Origin: Pricia sp035705395
Lineage (GTDB): Bacteria > Bacteroidota > Bacteroidia > Flavobacteriales > Flavobacteriaceae
DNA length: 5,410 nucleotides
Assembly: GCA_035705395.1 (NCBI GenBank)
Contig: DASSWC010000005.1
Coordinates: 1 to 5,410 of the forward strand
Direction of reading: 5' to 3'
The position numbers and the translations under genes are program-made. This document shows, piece after piece, positions 1 through 4,394 of this stretch (position 1 is the stretch's first letter; the number at the start of each line of letters is the position of its first letter). The notes below the pieces were generated by a model, which was given only the letters and a program-made list of their open reading frames with translations, was not told the DNA's origin and did not search any database.

Positions 1-61
1 CCTCCGTACCCCTATTTAAAACGGCAGGGACACATCAGGAAAACCTAAATACATTAAGATA
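1..61. other. Leader upstream of tpiA, possible 3' end of a preceding gene
   Basis: This stretch enters from outside the window. All three forward frames are open at the left edge and close at 17-19 (TAA), 46-48 (TAA) and 60-62 (TAA). The last stop overlaps the tpiA start as TAATG. Any one of them could be the tail of an upstream gene co-transcribed with tpiA, but the fragments are too short (5, 15 and 19 residues) to identify. I see no TAnnTTTG promoter box and no Shine-Dalgarno sequence here, which fits tpiA being inside an operon that begins further left. Confidence 0.3.
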
Positions 62-811
62 ATGAGAAGCAAAATTGTAGCCGGAAACTGGAAAATGAAT
101 AAAACCGCCAAGGAAACCGAGGCCTTGCTTACCGAGCTCGCGGGGAAGTTGCCCGACACCCAGGCCGAGGTGATGGTAGCCCCGACTTTCGTCAATTTGG
201 TTGCCGCGGTACGGCATGTAGAATCCTCGATTATCAAGGTCATCGCCCAGAACGTGCATTTTGCCGAAAACGGCGCCTATACGGGCGAGATTTCCGCGGA
301 TATGTTGTTGGATATCGATATCGATACCGTAATCATCGGCCATTCCGAGCGAAGAGCCCACTTCGGGGAAACCGACGAAATCCTGAACCGAAAAGTGGTT
401 GCTGCGCTCAACAAGAATATGAGGGTGGTATTCTGCTTCGGCGAAGAACTCGTGGACCGAAAATCCGATACCCACTTCAAGGTGGTCGAAGGCCAGTTAA
501 AAAGCGCCCTGTTTTCGTTGGATCCCTCGGCGTGGACGAACCTTATTTTAGCCTACGAACCTGTATGGGCCATCGGTACCGGAGAGACCGCATCCCCGGA
601 ACAGGCCCAGGAAATGCACGCCTTTATCCGTAAGACGATTACCGAAGCCTATGATACTTCCATCGCGAACAACGTGTCCATTTTATACGGGGGTAGCGTA
701 AAACCCGCCAATGCCAGGGAGATTTTCTCCAAACCCGACGTGGATGGGGGACTCATCGGCGGGGCCTCTCTCGTGGCGGACGATTTTGTGGAAATCATCA
801 AGGCTATCTAG
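62..811 (+). CDS. tpiA: Triosephosphate isomerase
   Basis: Cytosolic glycolytic and gluconeogenic enzyme that interconverts dihydroxyacetone phosphate and glyceraldehyde 3-phosphate. The 249-residue product has the usual length for bacterial TIM, and its (beta/alpha)8 barrel landmarks are all present in order. These are the substrate-binding Asn9 and Lys11 in AGNWKMN, catalytic His94 in IIGHSERR, the CFGE segment at 125-128, catalytic Glu166 in AYEPVWAIGTG followed by the mobile loop 6, and the phosphate-binding stretches LYGGSV (208-213) and GLIGGASL (230-237). The ATG at 62 gives the standard MRSKIVAGNWKMN start, so no longer start is needed. There is no Shine-Dalgarno sequence, as is normal for this phylum. 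A 101-bp spacer separates it from prmA on the same strand. Nothing suggests damage, and all key residues are intact. Confidence 0.98.
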   Translation: MRSKIVAGNWKMNKTAKETEALLTELAGKLPDTQAEVMVAPTFVNLVAAVRHVESSIIKVIAQNVHFAENGAYTGEISADMLLDIDIDTVIIGHSERRAHFGETDEILNRKVVAALNKNMRVVFCFGEELVDRKSDTHFKVVEGQLKSALFSLDPSAWTNLILAYEPVWAIGTGETASPEQAQEMHAFIRKTITEAYDTSIANNVSILYGGSVKPANAREIFSKPDVDGGLIGGASLVADDFVEIIKAI

Positions 812-912
812 TGTTAAGTTAAGCCAAAATTGTCGCATAGTCCAAGGCGTCTTTTGCGGCATCCCGTCGTTAAAAAATAATTCCGTAGCTACGGCTATGC
901 AATCCCAACCGT
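812..912. repeat. Structured tpiA-prmA spacer, possible dispersed repeat
   Basis: This 101-bp gap has no ORF of its own and no recognisable promoter box. It contains a perfect 12-bp palindrome CCGTAGCTACGG at 883-894. It also contains an outer inverted pair, GCATAG at 835-840 and CTATGC at 895-900, that brackets most of the spacer. The base composition is mixed, with T/A-rich blocks (814-830, 870-882) beside GC-rich blocks, unlike the short plain gap between prmA and clpS. The right side runs directly into the prmA GTG start. The structure suggests a REP-like or miniature repeat unit placed between two genes that otherwise sit close together. I cannot see a second copy in this window, so calling it a repeat is inference only. 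Confidence 0.35.
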
Positions 913-1743
913 GTGTCATCCTATATCGAATACGACTTCACCATCATCCCGTTGCAGCCGGCATCCGATATTCTGATTGCGGAGTTGGGGGAGGTGGGCT
1001 TCGAGAGTTTTGTGGAGAACGGTGAAGGGGTATTGGCCTACATCCAAAAGAACGACTGGTATCCCGGTATTTTGGAAACCATCCAAATATTGAAAAACCT
1101 CGAATTCGAAATCCACTATAGCCACAACGAAATCCCGCCGCAAAACTGGAATATCGATTGGGAACGTAATTTCCATCCCATCCAAATAGACGGGCGTTGT
1201 GCTGTGCGTGCCCCTTTCCACGAAAAGCCCGGGGTGGAATACGATATCGTCATCGAGCCCAAAATGAGCTTCGGTACCGGCCACCACGAAACGACCCATA
1301 TGATGCTACAGTTCGTTTTGGAACACCATGTCGGGGGAAAGTCCGTTTTGGACATGGGCAGCGGCACCGGTGTACTTGCCATTCTGGCGGCGATGAAGGG
1401 GGCCGCCTACATCGACGCCATCGATATTGATCCCTGGTGCTATCGCAACGCCGAGGAAAATGTGGTACGCAACCATTGCGGACATATTAACGTTTTAGAG
1501 GGGGATTCGAGCCTCTTGGGCGCTAGGAAATACGACCTAATTTTAGCCAATATCAACCGGAACATCCTGTTGCGCGATATACCCGTATTCGCCCGAAGCC
1601 TGACCGAAAATGGAACGCTTATAATGAGCGGATTTTATGGGCGCGACGTTCCCGTTATCTCCAAAAAATGTGGTGAATCGGGTCTTCACGTCCAAAAAAA
1701 AAGGGAAAGAAACCAATGGGTTGCGCTAAAATATGTATTTTAG
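913..1743 (+). CDS. prmA: Ribosomal protein L11 methyltransferase
   Basis: S-adenosylmethionine-dependent methyltransferase that methylates ribosomal protein L11 in the cytosol. The 276-residue product has the two expected parts. The N-terminal substrate-recognition domain covers about 1-100 and includes the typical PLQPASDILIAELGEVGFESF region and the conserved NWNIDWERNFHPI segment at 78-90. The C-terminal Rossmann-fold domain carries FGTGHHETT (120-128), SAM-binding motif I VLDMGSGTGVLAI (145-157), the acidic DIDP after strand 2 (171-174) and LANI (211-214), the equivalent of motif IV. The GTG at 913 is the only usable in-frame start: a TAG lies in frame at 886-888 and no ATG falls between. 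It gives the family's usual MSxYIEY-type start. No Shine-Dalgarno sequence is visible. Codons 261-264 include a run of nine A at 1694-1702. The gene ends 37 bp before clpS and is probably co-transcribed with it. Confidence 0.96.
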   Translation: MSSYIEYDFTIIPLQPASDILIAELGEVGFESFVENGEGVLAYIQKNDWYPGILETIQILKNLEFEIHYSHNEIPPQNWNIDWERNFHPIQIDGRCAVRAPFHEKPGVEYDIVIEPKMSFGTGHHETTHMMLQFVLEHHVGGKSVLDMGSGTGVLAILAAMKGAAYIDAIDIDPWCYRNAEENVVRNHCGHINVLEGDSSLLGARKYDLILANINRNILLRDIPVFARSLTENGTLIMSGFYGRDVPVISKKCGESGLHVQKKRERNQWVALKYVF

Positions 1744-1780
1744 GGTGCTAAGATTAGGGAAAATAAAACGAAAAGCTATT

Positions 1781-2056
1781 ATGGGCACAAAGGAAAAGGT
1801 ATGGGAAGATGTCCTTCTCAAGGAAGAAACGGTAAAACAGCATGAAATAGTACTTTTCAACGATGAAGTAAATACCTTCGACCATGTGATCGAAACCCTT
1901 ATGGATGTTTGCGAGCACACTCCGCAACAGGCCGAACAATGTTCGCTCATCGTACATTACAACGGTAAATGCACCGTAAAGACCGGCGAATATAGCGATC
2001 TGGAACCCCGTTGCAGCGGTCTGTTGCAGGCCGGATTGAGCGCAGAAATTGTATAA
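1781..2056 (+). CDS. clpS: ATP-dependent Clp protease adaptor protein ClpS
   Basis: Small cytosolic adaptor that delivers N-end-rule substrates to a Clp ATPase-ClpP protease (ClpA in proteobacteria; in Bacteroidota probably ClpC, which is inference). The 91-residue product has a flexible N-terminal tail (about 1-20) followed by the compact ClpS core. Visible landmarks are LFNDEVNTFDHVIETL (25-40), with Asn27 and Asp28 in the position that binds the substrate alpha-amino group, then EQCSLIVHYNGKC (52-64), with His59 as the matching pocket residue and the conserved HYxGK. I chose the ATG at 1781 because it gives the flavobacterial form MxTKEKVxEx. The ATG at 1733 would add 16 basic residues absent from the family and overlap the end of prmA. 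It lies 37 bp after prmA on the same strand, and the tRNA-Arg gene converges on it from the right. Confidence 0.95.
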   Translation: MGTKEKVWEDVLLKEETVKQHEIVLFNDEVNTFDHVIETLMDVCEHTPQQAEQCSLIVHYNGKCTVKTGEYSDLEPRCSGLLQAGLSAEIV

Positions 2057-2135
2057 ACCCAATCCCTTCCCCTCAAAGTTTCCATTTTTACGCGCAACGT
2101 TTGTCCACGGGCAGTGATATGGACCTTATCCTTAG

Positions 2136-2209
2136 TGATCCTGACAAGATTCGAACTTGTAACCTTCTGATTCGTAGTCAGATGCGCTATCCAGTTGCGC
2201 CACAGGACC
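2136..2209 (-). tRNA. tRNA-Arg, anticodon ACG
   Basis: Read on the - strand, the 74-nt sequence folds as a complete cloverleaf. The acceptor stem is GGTCCTG with CAGGATC (seven pairs, one G-U). The D arm is GCGC/GCGC around a loop with TGG. The anticodon stem is TCTGA/TCAGA with loop CTACGAA, and the T arm is ACAAG/CTTGT with loop TTCGAAT. The anticodon ACG lies at 2173-2175 on the + strand complement. It reads CGN arginine codons, normally after deamination of A34 to inosine by TadA (known for this tRNA type). The discriminator base is A, and the next bases are CTA, so CCA is not encoded and must be added enzymatically. It has a strong promoter immediately upstream and converges on clpS. An apparent - strand ORF beginning at 2211 is only a translation of this tRNA. 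Confidence 0.97.
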
Positions 2210-2237
2210 AATGTTGGCCTTTACTTCATAGGGGGTG

Positions 2238-2269
2238 CAAATATATTTCTTTTTACATTTACCGCAAAA
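2238..2269 (-). promoter_or_regulatory. Flavobacterial-type promoter of tRNA-Arg
   Basis: On the - strand there is TTTTG (2269-2265), a 19-base spacer, then TATATTTG (2245-2238). This matches the Bacteroidota primary sigma consensus TTG or TTTG, about 19 bases, TAnnTTTG. Transcription would begin near 2233, leaving about 22 bases before the mature tRNA 5' end at 2209. The first transcribed stretch is a C-rich CACCCCC-type leader. This is the clearest promoter in the window. Confidence 0.85.
2242..2249 (+). promoter_or_regulatory. Possible -7 box of apt overlapping the tRNA promoter
   Basis: TATATTTC on the + strand matches TAnnTTTG at every defined position except the last (C for G). It lies within a perfect 10-bp palindrome AAATATATTT (2239-2248) that also forms most of the tRNA -7 box on the other strand. 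Transcription would start near 2256, giving an apt leader of about 30 bases. The nearest upstream TTG (2214-2216) is 25 bases away, which is too far, so this is a weak candidate. TACATTTA at 2254-2261 is an alternative. Confidence 0.35.
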
Positions 2270-2285
2270 TAACCGGGCTACATAT

Positions 2286-2798
2286 ATGAACCTAAAATCC
2301 TTTATCCGCGATATTCCGGACTTCCCTTCGAAGGGTGTCGTTTTCAGGGATATAACACCGCTTTTAAAAGAAGTTACGGCAATGAAGCAGGCGACTGAAG
2401 AACTGTTAAAGCTTTTGGACGATCACAGCATAAACAAGGTAGTGGGTATGGAAAGCCGCGGTTTTTTCTTTGCACCGTTATTGGCCTCCCGATTGCATGC
2501 CGGCTTTGTGCCCGTTCGCAAGCCCGGCAAACTGCCCGCCGAAACAATCAGCTATACCTACGATCTCGAATATGGTACCGATACCTTGGAAATACATCTT
2601 GACGGTATCCAGAAAGGGGACAAGGTGCTGGTTCACGACGATGTATTGGCCACCGGTGGCACGGCCAGGGCGACCTGTGAACTGGTCGAGCGCCTGGGGG
2701 GCGAAGTGGTTCAGTGTAATTTTTTGATCGAACTAGACCTCTTAAAAGGACGGGAGAAGCTGAATGGCTATGAAGTAAAGACATTGCAGAAATATTGA
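2286..2798 (+). CDS. apt: Adenine phosphoribosyltransferase
   Basis: Cytosolic purine-salvage enzyme that makes AMP and pyrophosphate from adenine and PRPP. The 170-residue product has the normal length for bacterial Apt. The features appear in order: the adenine-binding hood FPSKGVVFRDITPLL (13-27), ESRGF (56-60), RKPGKLP (78-84), the catalytic flexible loop with SYTYDLEYG (89-97), and the PRPP-binding signature VLVHDDVLATGGT (114-126) with Asp118 and Asp119. I chose the ATG at 2286 because MNLKSFIRDIPDFP is the family's standard beginning. The in-frame ATG at 2235 would add 17 unrelated residues encoded by promoter sequence. The gene is divergent from tRNA-Arg (76 bp apart) and converges on the small - strand gene (32 bp apart). 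The last base of the signature region and all key residues are intact. Confidence 0.97.
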   Translation: MNLKSFIRDIPDFPSKGVVFRDITPLLKEVTAMKQATEELLKLLDDHSINKVVGMESRGFFFAPLLASRLHAGFVPVRKPGKLPAETISYTYDLEYGTDTLEIHLDGIQKGDKVLVHDDVLATGGTARATCELVERLGGEVVQCNFLIELDLLKGREKLNGYEVKTLQKY

Positions 2799-2830
2799 TG
2801 GTTGTCTAAACGACCCGTTCGCAATTTTTG

Positions 2831-2983
2831 CTAGTCCAACGCCCGTGTGGTTACAAAATACCGCCATCCGAGAATGGCCATCTCAAATTTGGAGGCTTTT
2901 GAAAGATCCAGCTGTTTTTTGGAGTAGGAGGGAAGTACGGCCTTGTTTACCTTGGCCAAAATTTTGAAAAAAGCCTTTTTCAT
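2831..2983 (-). CDS. Small conserved basic protein of unknown function (50 aa)
   Basis: A 50-codon gene running from ATG (complement of 2981-2983) to TAG (complement of 2831-2833). The product begins MKKAFFKILAKVNKAVLPSY and ends GWRYFVTTRALD. It is basic (12 Lys/Arg against 3 Asp/Glu), with an amphipathic N-terminal helix-like stretch (about 1-17), a central SKKQLDLSKASKFE segment and a hydrophobic-aromatic C-terminal part (AILGWRYFV, 36-44). There is no signal peptide, cysteine or known catalytic motif. From memory, very similar 50-residue proteins occur across Flavobacteriia and are sometimes labelled SsrA-binding protein, but this is far too short for SmpB and I see no SmpB motif. Support for a real gene comes from the TATATTTG box just upstream, its position in an otherwise empty interval, and a gene-like amino acid composition. 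It converges on apt. Function is unknown; binding to nucleic acid or membrane surface is only a guess from charge. Confidence 0.8.
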   Translation of the reverse strand: MKKAFFKILAKVNKAVLPSYSKKQLDLSKASKFEMAILGWRYFVTTRALD

Positions 2984-2998
2984 TCCGTTCGCTTTGCA

Positions 2999-3006
2999 CA
3001 AATATA
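2999..3006 (-). promoter_or_regulatory. -7 box of the small 50-aa gene
   Basis: TATATTTG on the - strand is an exact TAnnTTTG match and is followed 15 bases later by the ATG at 2983. The predicted leader is only about 11 bases. No TTG lies at the expected distance upstream (3023-3032 is GC-rich), so the -33 element is poor. The site lies downstream of the glutamine synthetase terminator, so the small gene is probably its own transcription unit. Confidence 0.6.
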
Positions 3007-3067
3007 AGGAACTGGAGAATCTTCGCCCGGGTAGGCAGGAATTTTTGCGAGGCTAAAACGCAGCACT

Positions 3068-3102
3068 AAAAAACCGTCTTTGGTTAAGCTACCAAAGACG
3101 GT
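3068..3102 (-). terminator. Intrinsic terminator of the GSII glutamine synthetase gene
   Basis: ACCGTCTTTGGT (3073-3084) and ACCAAAGACGGT (3091-3102) form a perfect 12-bp stem with a six-base loop. On the - strand the stem is followed by a run of six T (complement of 3068-3073). That makes it a classic rho-independent terminator for the gene ending at 3152, leaving a 3' untranslated region of about 50 bases. There is no T run on the + strand side (CTCAAT follows), so it is directional. Confidence 0.92.
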
Positions 3103-3151
3103 CTCAATACTCATAAAACAAACGATATTAGCTCGTGAACGCCGTGTATCG

Positions 3152-4177
3152 TTAGCTTACGGCTTCCTTAATTTTGGCGGACTTCACGGTTCTTACGATT
3201 CTACCCGCGATTTTATACGGATCGCCGTTGGAAGCGGGCCGTCTATCCTCTAACCAGCCTTTCCAGCCCCTTTCTACGGTAATGATGGGGATGCGTATCG
3301 AAGCGCCCCTGTCGGACACGCCGTAGCTGAAATCGTTGATGGAGGCGGTCTCGTGCTTCCCGGTCAAGCGCTCGTCGTTGAATTCGCCGTACACTTCGAT
3401 GTGTTCTTTCGTTACGGGACGGAAGGCTTCACATATTTGCTCATAGATTTCCTTCGATCCGCAGGTTCTCAAAATGGTATTCGAGAAATTTGCGTGCATA
3501 CCGGAGCCGTTCCAATCGCCTTTGACAGGTTTGGGGTGGTATTCAATGTAATACCCATAGCTTTCCGTCAAACGGTCCAAAAGATACCGGGCGATCCAAA
3601 CTTCGTCACCGGCAGTTTTGGCCCCTTTGGAGAACAACTGGAATTCCCACTGGCCGCTGGCCACTTCCTGGTTGATACCCTCAAATTGGAGTCCCGCTGC
3701 GATACACAGGTCGGCATGCTCCTCCACAAAGGCCCTACCGTGCGTGTTTTTTCCACCAACGGAACAGTAGTACATTCCCTGGGGGCCTGGATAACCACCA
3801 ACGGGAAACCCTAGCGGCAATTGCGTTTCCTTGCTCATAATGAAATATTCCTGCTCGAAACCGAACCAAAAGTCATCATCGGGATCGTCAATGGTAGCCC
3901 GGGAATTCGATTTGTGCGGCGTTCCGTCGGGGTACATGACTTCCGTCATTACCAGATAGCCGTCATTTCTTGCGGGATCTGGATATATGGCCACCGGTTT
4001 TAAGAGGCAATCCGAAGAACCGCCCTCCGCCTGTTTGGTCGAACTTCCATCGAATGACCACAGCGGACAATCTTCCAATTTTCCGCTGAAACCCTCCTCG
4101 ATTTTCGTTTTACTTCTTAGATTGGCTGTGGGTTCGTAACCGTCCAACCAAATGTACTCTAGCTTTGATTTGCTCAT
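3152..4177 (-). CDS. Glutamine synthetase, type II (eukaryote-like, short)
   Basis: Cytosolic ATP-dependent ligase that makes glutamine from glutamate and ammonium, the entry step of nitrogen assimilation. At 341 residues it fits the short GSII family (eukaryotes, some Actinobacteria, Rhizobia and Bacteroidota) rather than the roughly 470-residue GSI. The N-terminal beta-grasp domain (about 1-85) includes WSFDGSST (40-47). The catalytic domain shows metal ligands Glu108 and Glu110 in FGFEQEYF, Glu171 and Glu178 in NQEVASGQWEFQ, the ATP-site GDWNGSGMH (220-228), the GSII loop ERLTGKHET with Glu276, the phosphate-binding RGASIRIP (290-297) and EDRRPASNGDPY (310-321). The ATG at 4177 gives the standard MSKSKLEYIWLDGY start. 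It has no C-terminal adenylylation site of the GSI type, so control is probably transcriptional or by feedback (inference). It is divergent from a type III synthetase and ends at a strong terminator. glnA is often used as the symbol, but it does not distinguish GSII from GSI. Confidence 0.95.
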   Translation of the reverse strand: MSKSKLEYIWLDGYEPTANLRSKTKIEEGFSGKLEDCPLWSFDGSSTKQAEGGSSDCLLKPVAIYPDPARNDGYLVMTEVMYPDGTPHKSNSRATIDDPDDDFWFGFEQEYFIMSKETQLPLGFPVGGYPGPQGMYYCSVGGKNTHGRAFVEEHADLCIAAGLQFEGINQEVASGQWEFQLFSKGAKTAGDEVWIARYLLDRLTESYGYYIEYHPKPVKGDWNGSGMHANFSNTILRTCGSKEIYEQICEAFRPVTKEHIEVYGEFNDERLTGKHETASINDFSYGVSDRGASIRIPIITVERGWKGWLEDRRPASNGDPYKIAGRIVRTVKSAKIKEAVS

Positions 4178-4207
4178 AATAGGGTGTTATATTTACTTTG
4201 AATGAAA

Positions 4208-4215
4208 CAAAAATA
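4208..4215 (-). promoter_or_regulatory. -7 box of the GSII glutamine synthetase gene
   Basis: TATTTTTG on the - strand (4215 to 4208) matches TAnnTTTG exactly. Transcription would start near 4203, with a leader of about 26 bases before the ATG at 4177. No TTG lies 17-23 bases upstream. The nearest element at that distance is TTAGG (complement of 4234-4238), part of a small inverted repeat. A poor -33 box would suit a promoter needing an activator, but that is inference. Confidence 0.55.
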
Positions 4216-4335
4216 TATTTTTTAGGGGAGATACCTAATTTTTTGGGGGCTAAAATTCAAAAAACAAATCTCTTTTTAGAATGCCCCCGATATGATAGGG
4301 GTATTTTGTCGACAATTAATTTTTTTATGGATATA

Positions 4336-4362
4336 TTGTTAATTCCCTAATCCTTATTTTTG
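4336..4362 (+). promoter_or_regulatory. Promoter of the type III glutamine synthetase gene
   Basis: TATTTTTG at 4355-4362 is an exact TAnnTTTG match. A TTG at 4336-4338 precedes it with a 16-base spacer, slightly shorter than the usual 17-23. Transcription would start near 4369, giving a leader of about 26 bases before the ATG at 4395. An inverted CCCTA word (4345-4349) falls inside the spacer, where a bound regulator could block or modulate polymerase. Confidence 0.55.
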
Positions 4363-4381
4363 CCGGATTGCGTTTCAACCA

Positions 4382-4387
4382 AAAGGA
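4382..4387 (+). promoter_or_regulatory. Shine-Dalgarno-like AAAGGA before glnN
   Basis: AAAGGA lies seven bases before the ATG at 4395, a good Shine-Dalgarno spacing. The other protein genes in this window lack such a site, as is usual in Bacteroidota, so it may be chance in a purine-rich leader. It nevertheless supports this ATG as the start. Confidence 0.35.
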
Positions 4388-4394
4388 TAATAAG

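Larger units (their letters stand above)
4178..4394. promoter_or_regulatory. Shared control region between two divergent glutamine synthetase genes
   Basis: A 217-bp A/T-rich region with candidate -7 boxes pointing outward and no ORF. Against the A/T background lie G or C runs at 4225-4228, 4245-4249, 4284-4288 and 4298-4301. The word TAGGG occurs at 4180-4184, 4223-4227 and 4296-4300, and inverted at 4345-4349. Inverted repeats include AATGCCCC (4280-4287) with GGGGTATT (4298-4305), TTAGG (4222-4226) with CCTAA (4234-4238), AATTTT (4237-4242) with AAAATT (4252-4257), and GGGGGC (4245-4250) with GCCCCC (4283-4288). These could be operators for a nitrogen-responsive regulator. The regulator is not encoded here and cannot be named from sequence. 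Confidence 0.5.

Noticed and set aside
35..475. Long - strand ORF opposite tpiA, and other long ORFs antisense to prmA, the GSII gene and glnN
   Set aside because: They are shadow frames of strongly recognised genes with full sets of catalytic motifs on the opposite strand. The predicted products have no recognisable family.
683..919. - strand ORF spanning the end of tpiA and the tpiA-prmA spacer
   Set aside because: Half of it is antisense to tpiA and the rest reads through the palindromic spacer. No promoter box or start context supports it.
1733..1780. Longer clpS starting at the ATG at 1733
   Set aside because: It would add 16 residues absent from ClpS and overlap the end of prmA. MGTKEKVWED at 1781 matches the family start.
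2103..2124. Small inverted repeat GTCCA/TGGAC downstream of clpS and the tRNA as a terminator
   Set aside because: Only five base pairs with a 12-base loop and no adjacent T run on either strand.
1957..2211. Open reading frame of 84 codons on the - strand starting MVLWRNWIAHL
   Set aside because: Its first part is the tRNA-Arg gene translated, a well-known artefact, and the rest is antisense to clpS. The region is explained by the tRNA and by clpS on the + strand.
2235..2285. Longer apt starting at the ATG at 2235
   Set aside because: The extra 17 residues do not match the family and are encoded by the region holding the tRNA promoter. The ATG at 2286 gives the standard N-terminus.
2801..2830. 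Possible terminator of apt: GTTGT/ACGAC hairpin followed by a short T run
   Set aside because: The stem is five pairs including a G-T, and the T run begins well downstream, too weak to call as an intrinsic terminator.
4178..4394. Riboswitch (for example a glutamine or glnA-type RNA) upstream of the glutamine synthetase genes
   Set aside because: The predicted leaders on both sides are only about 26 bases, too short for a known riboswitch, and I see no matching core motif.
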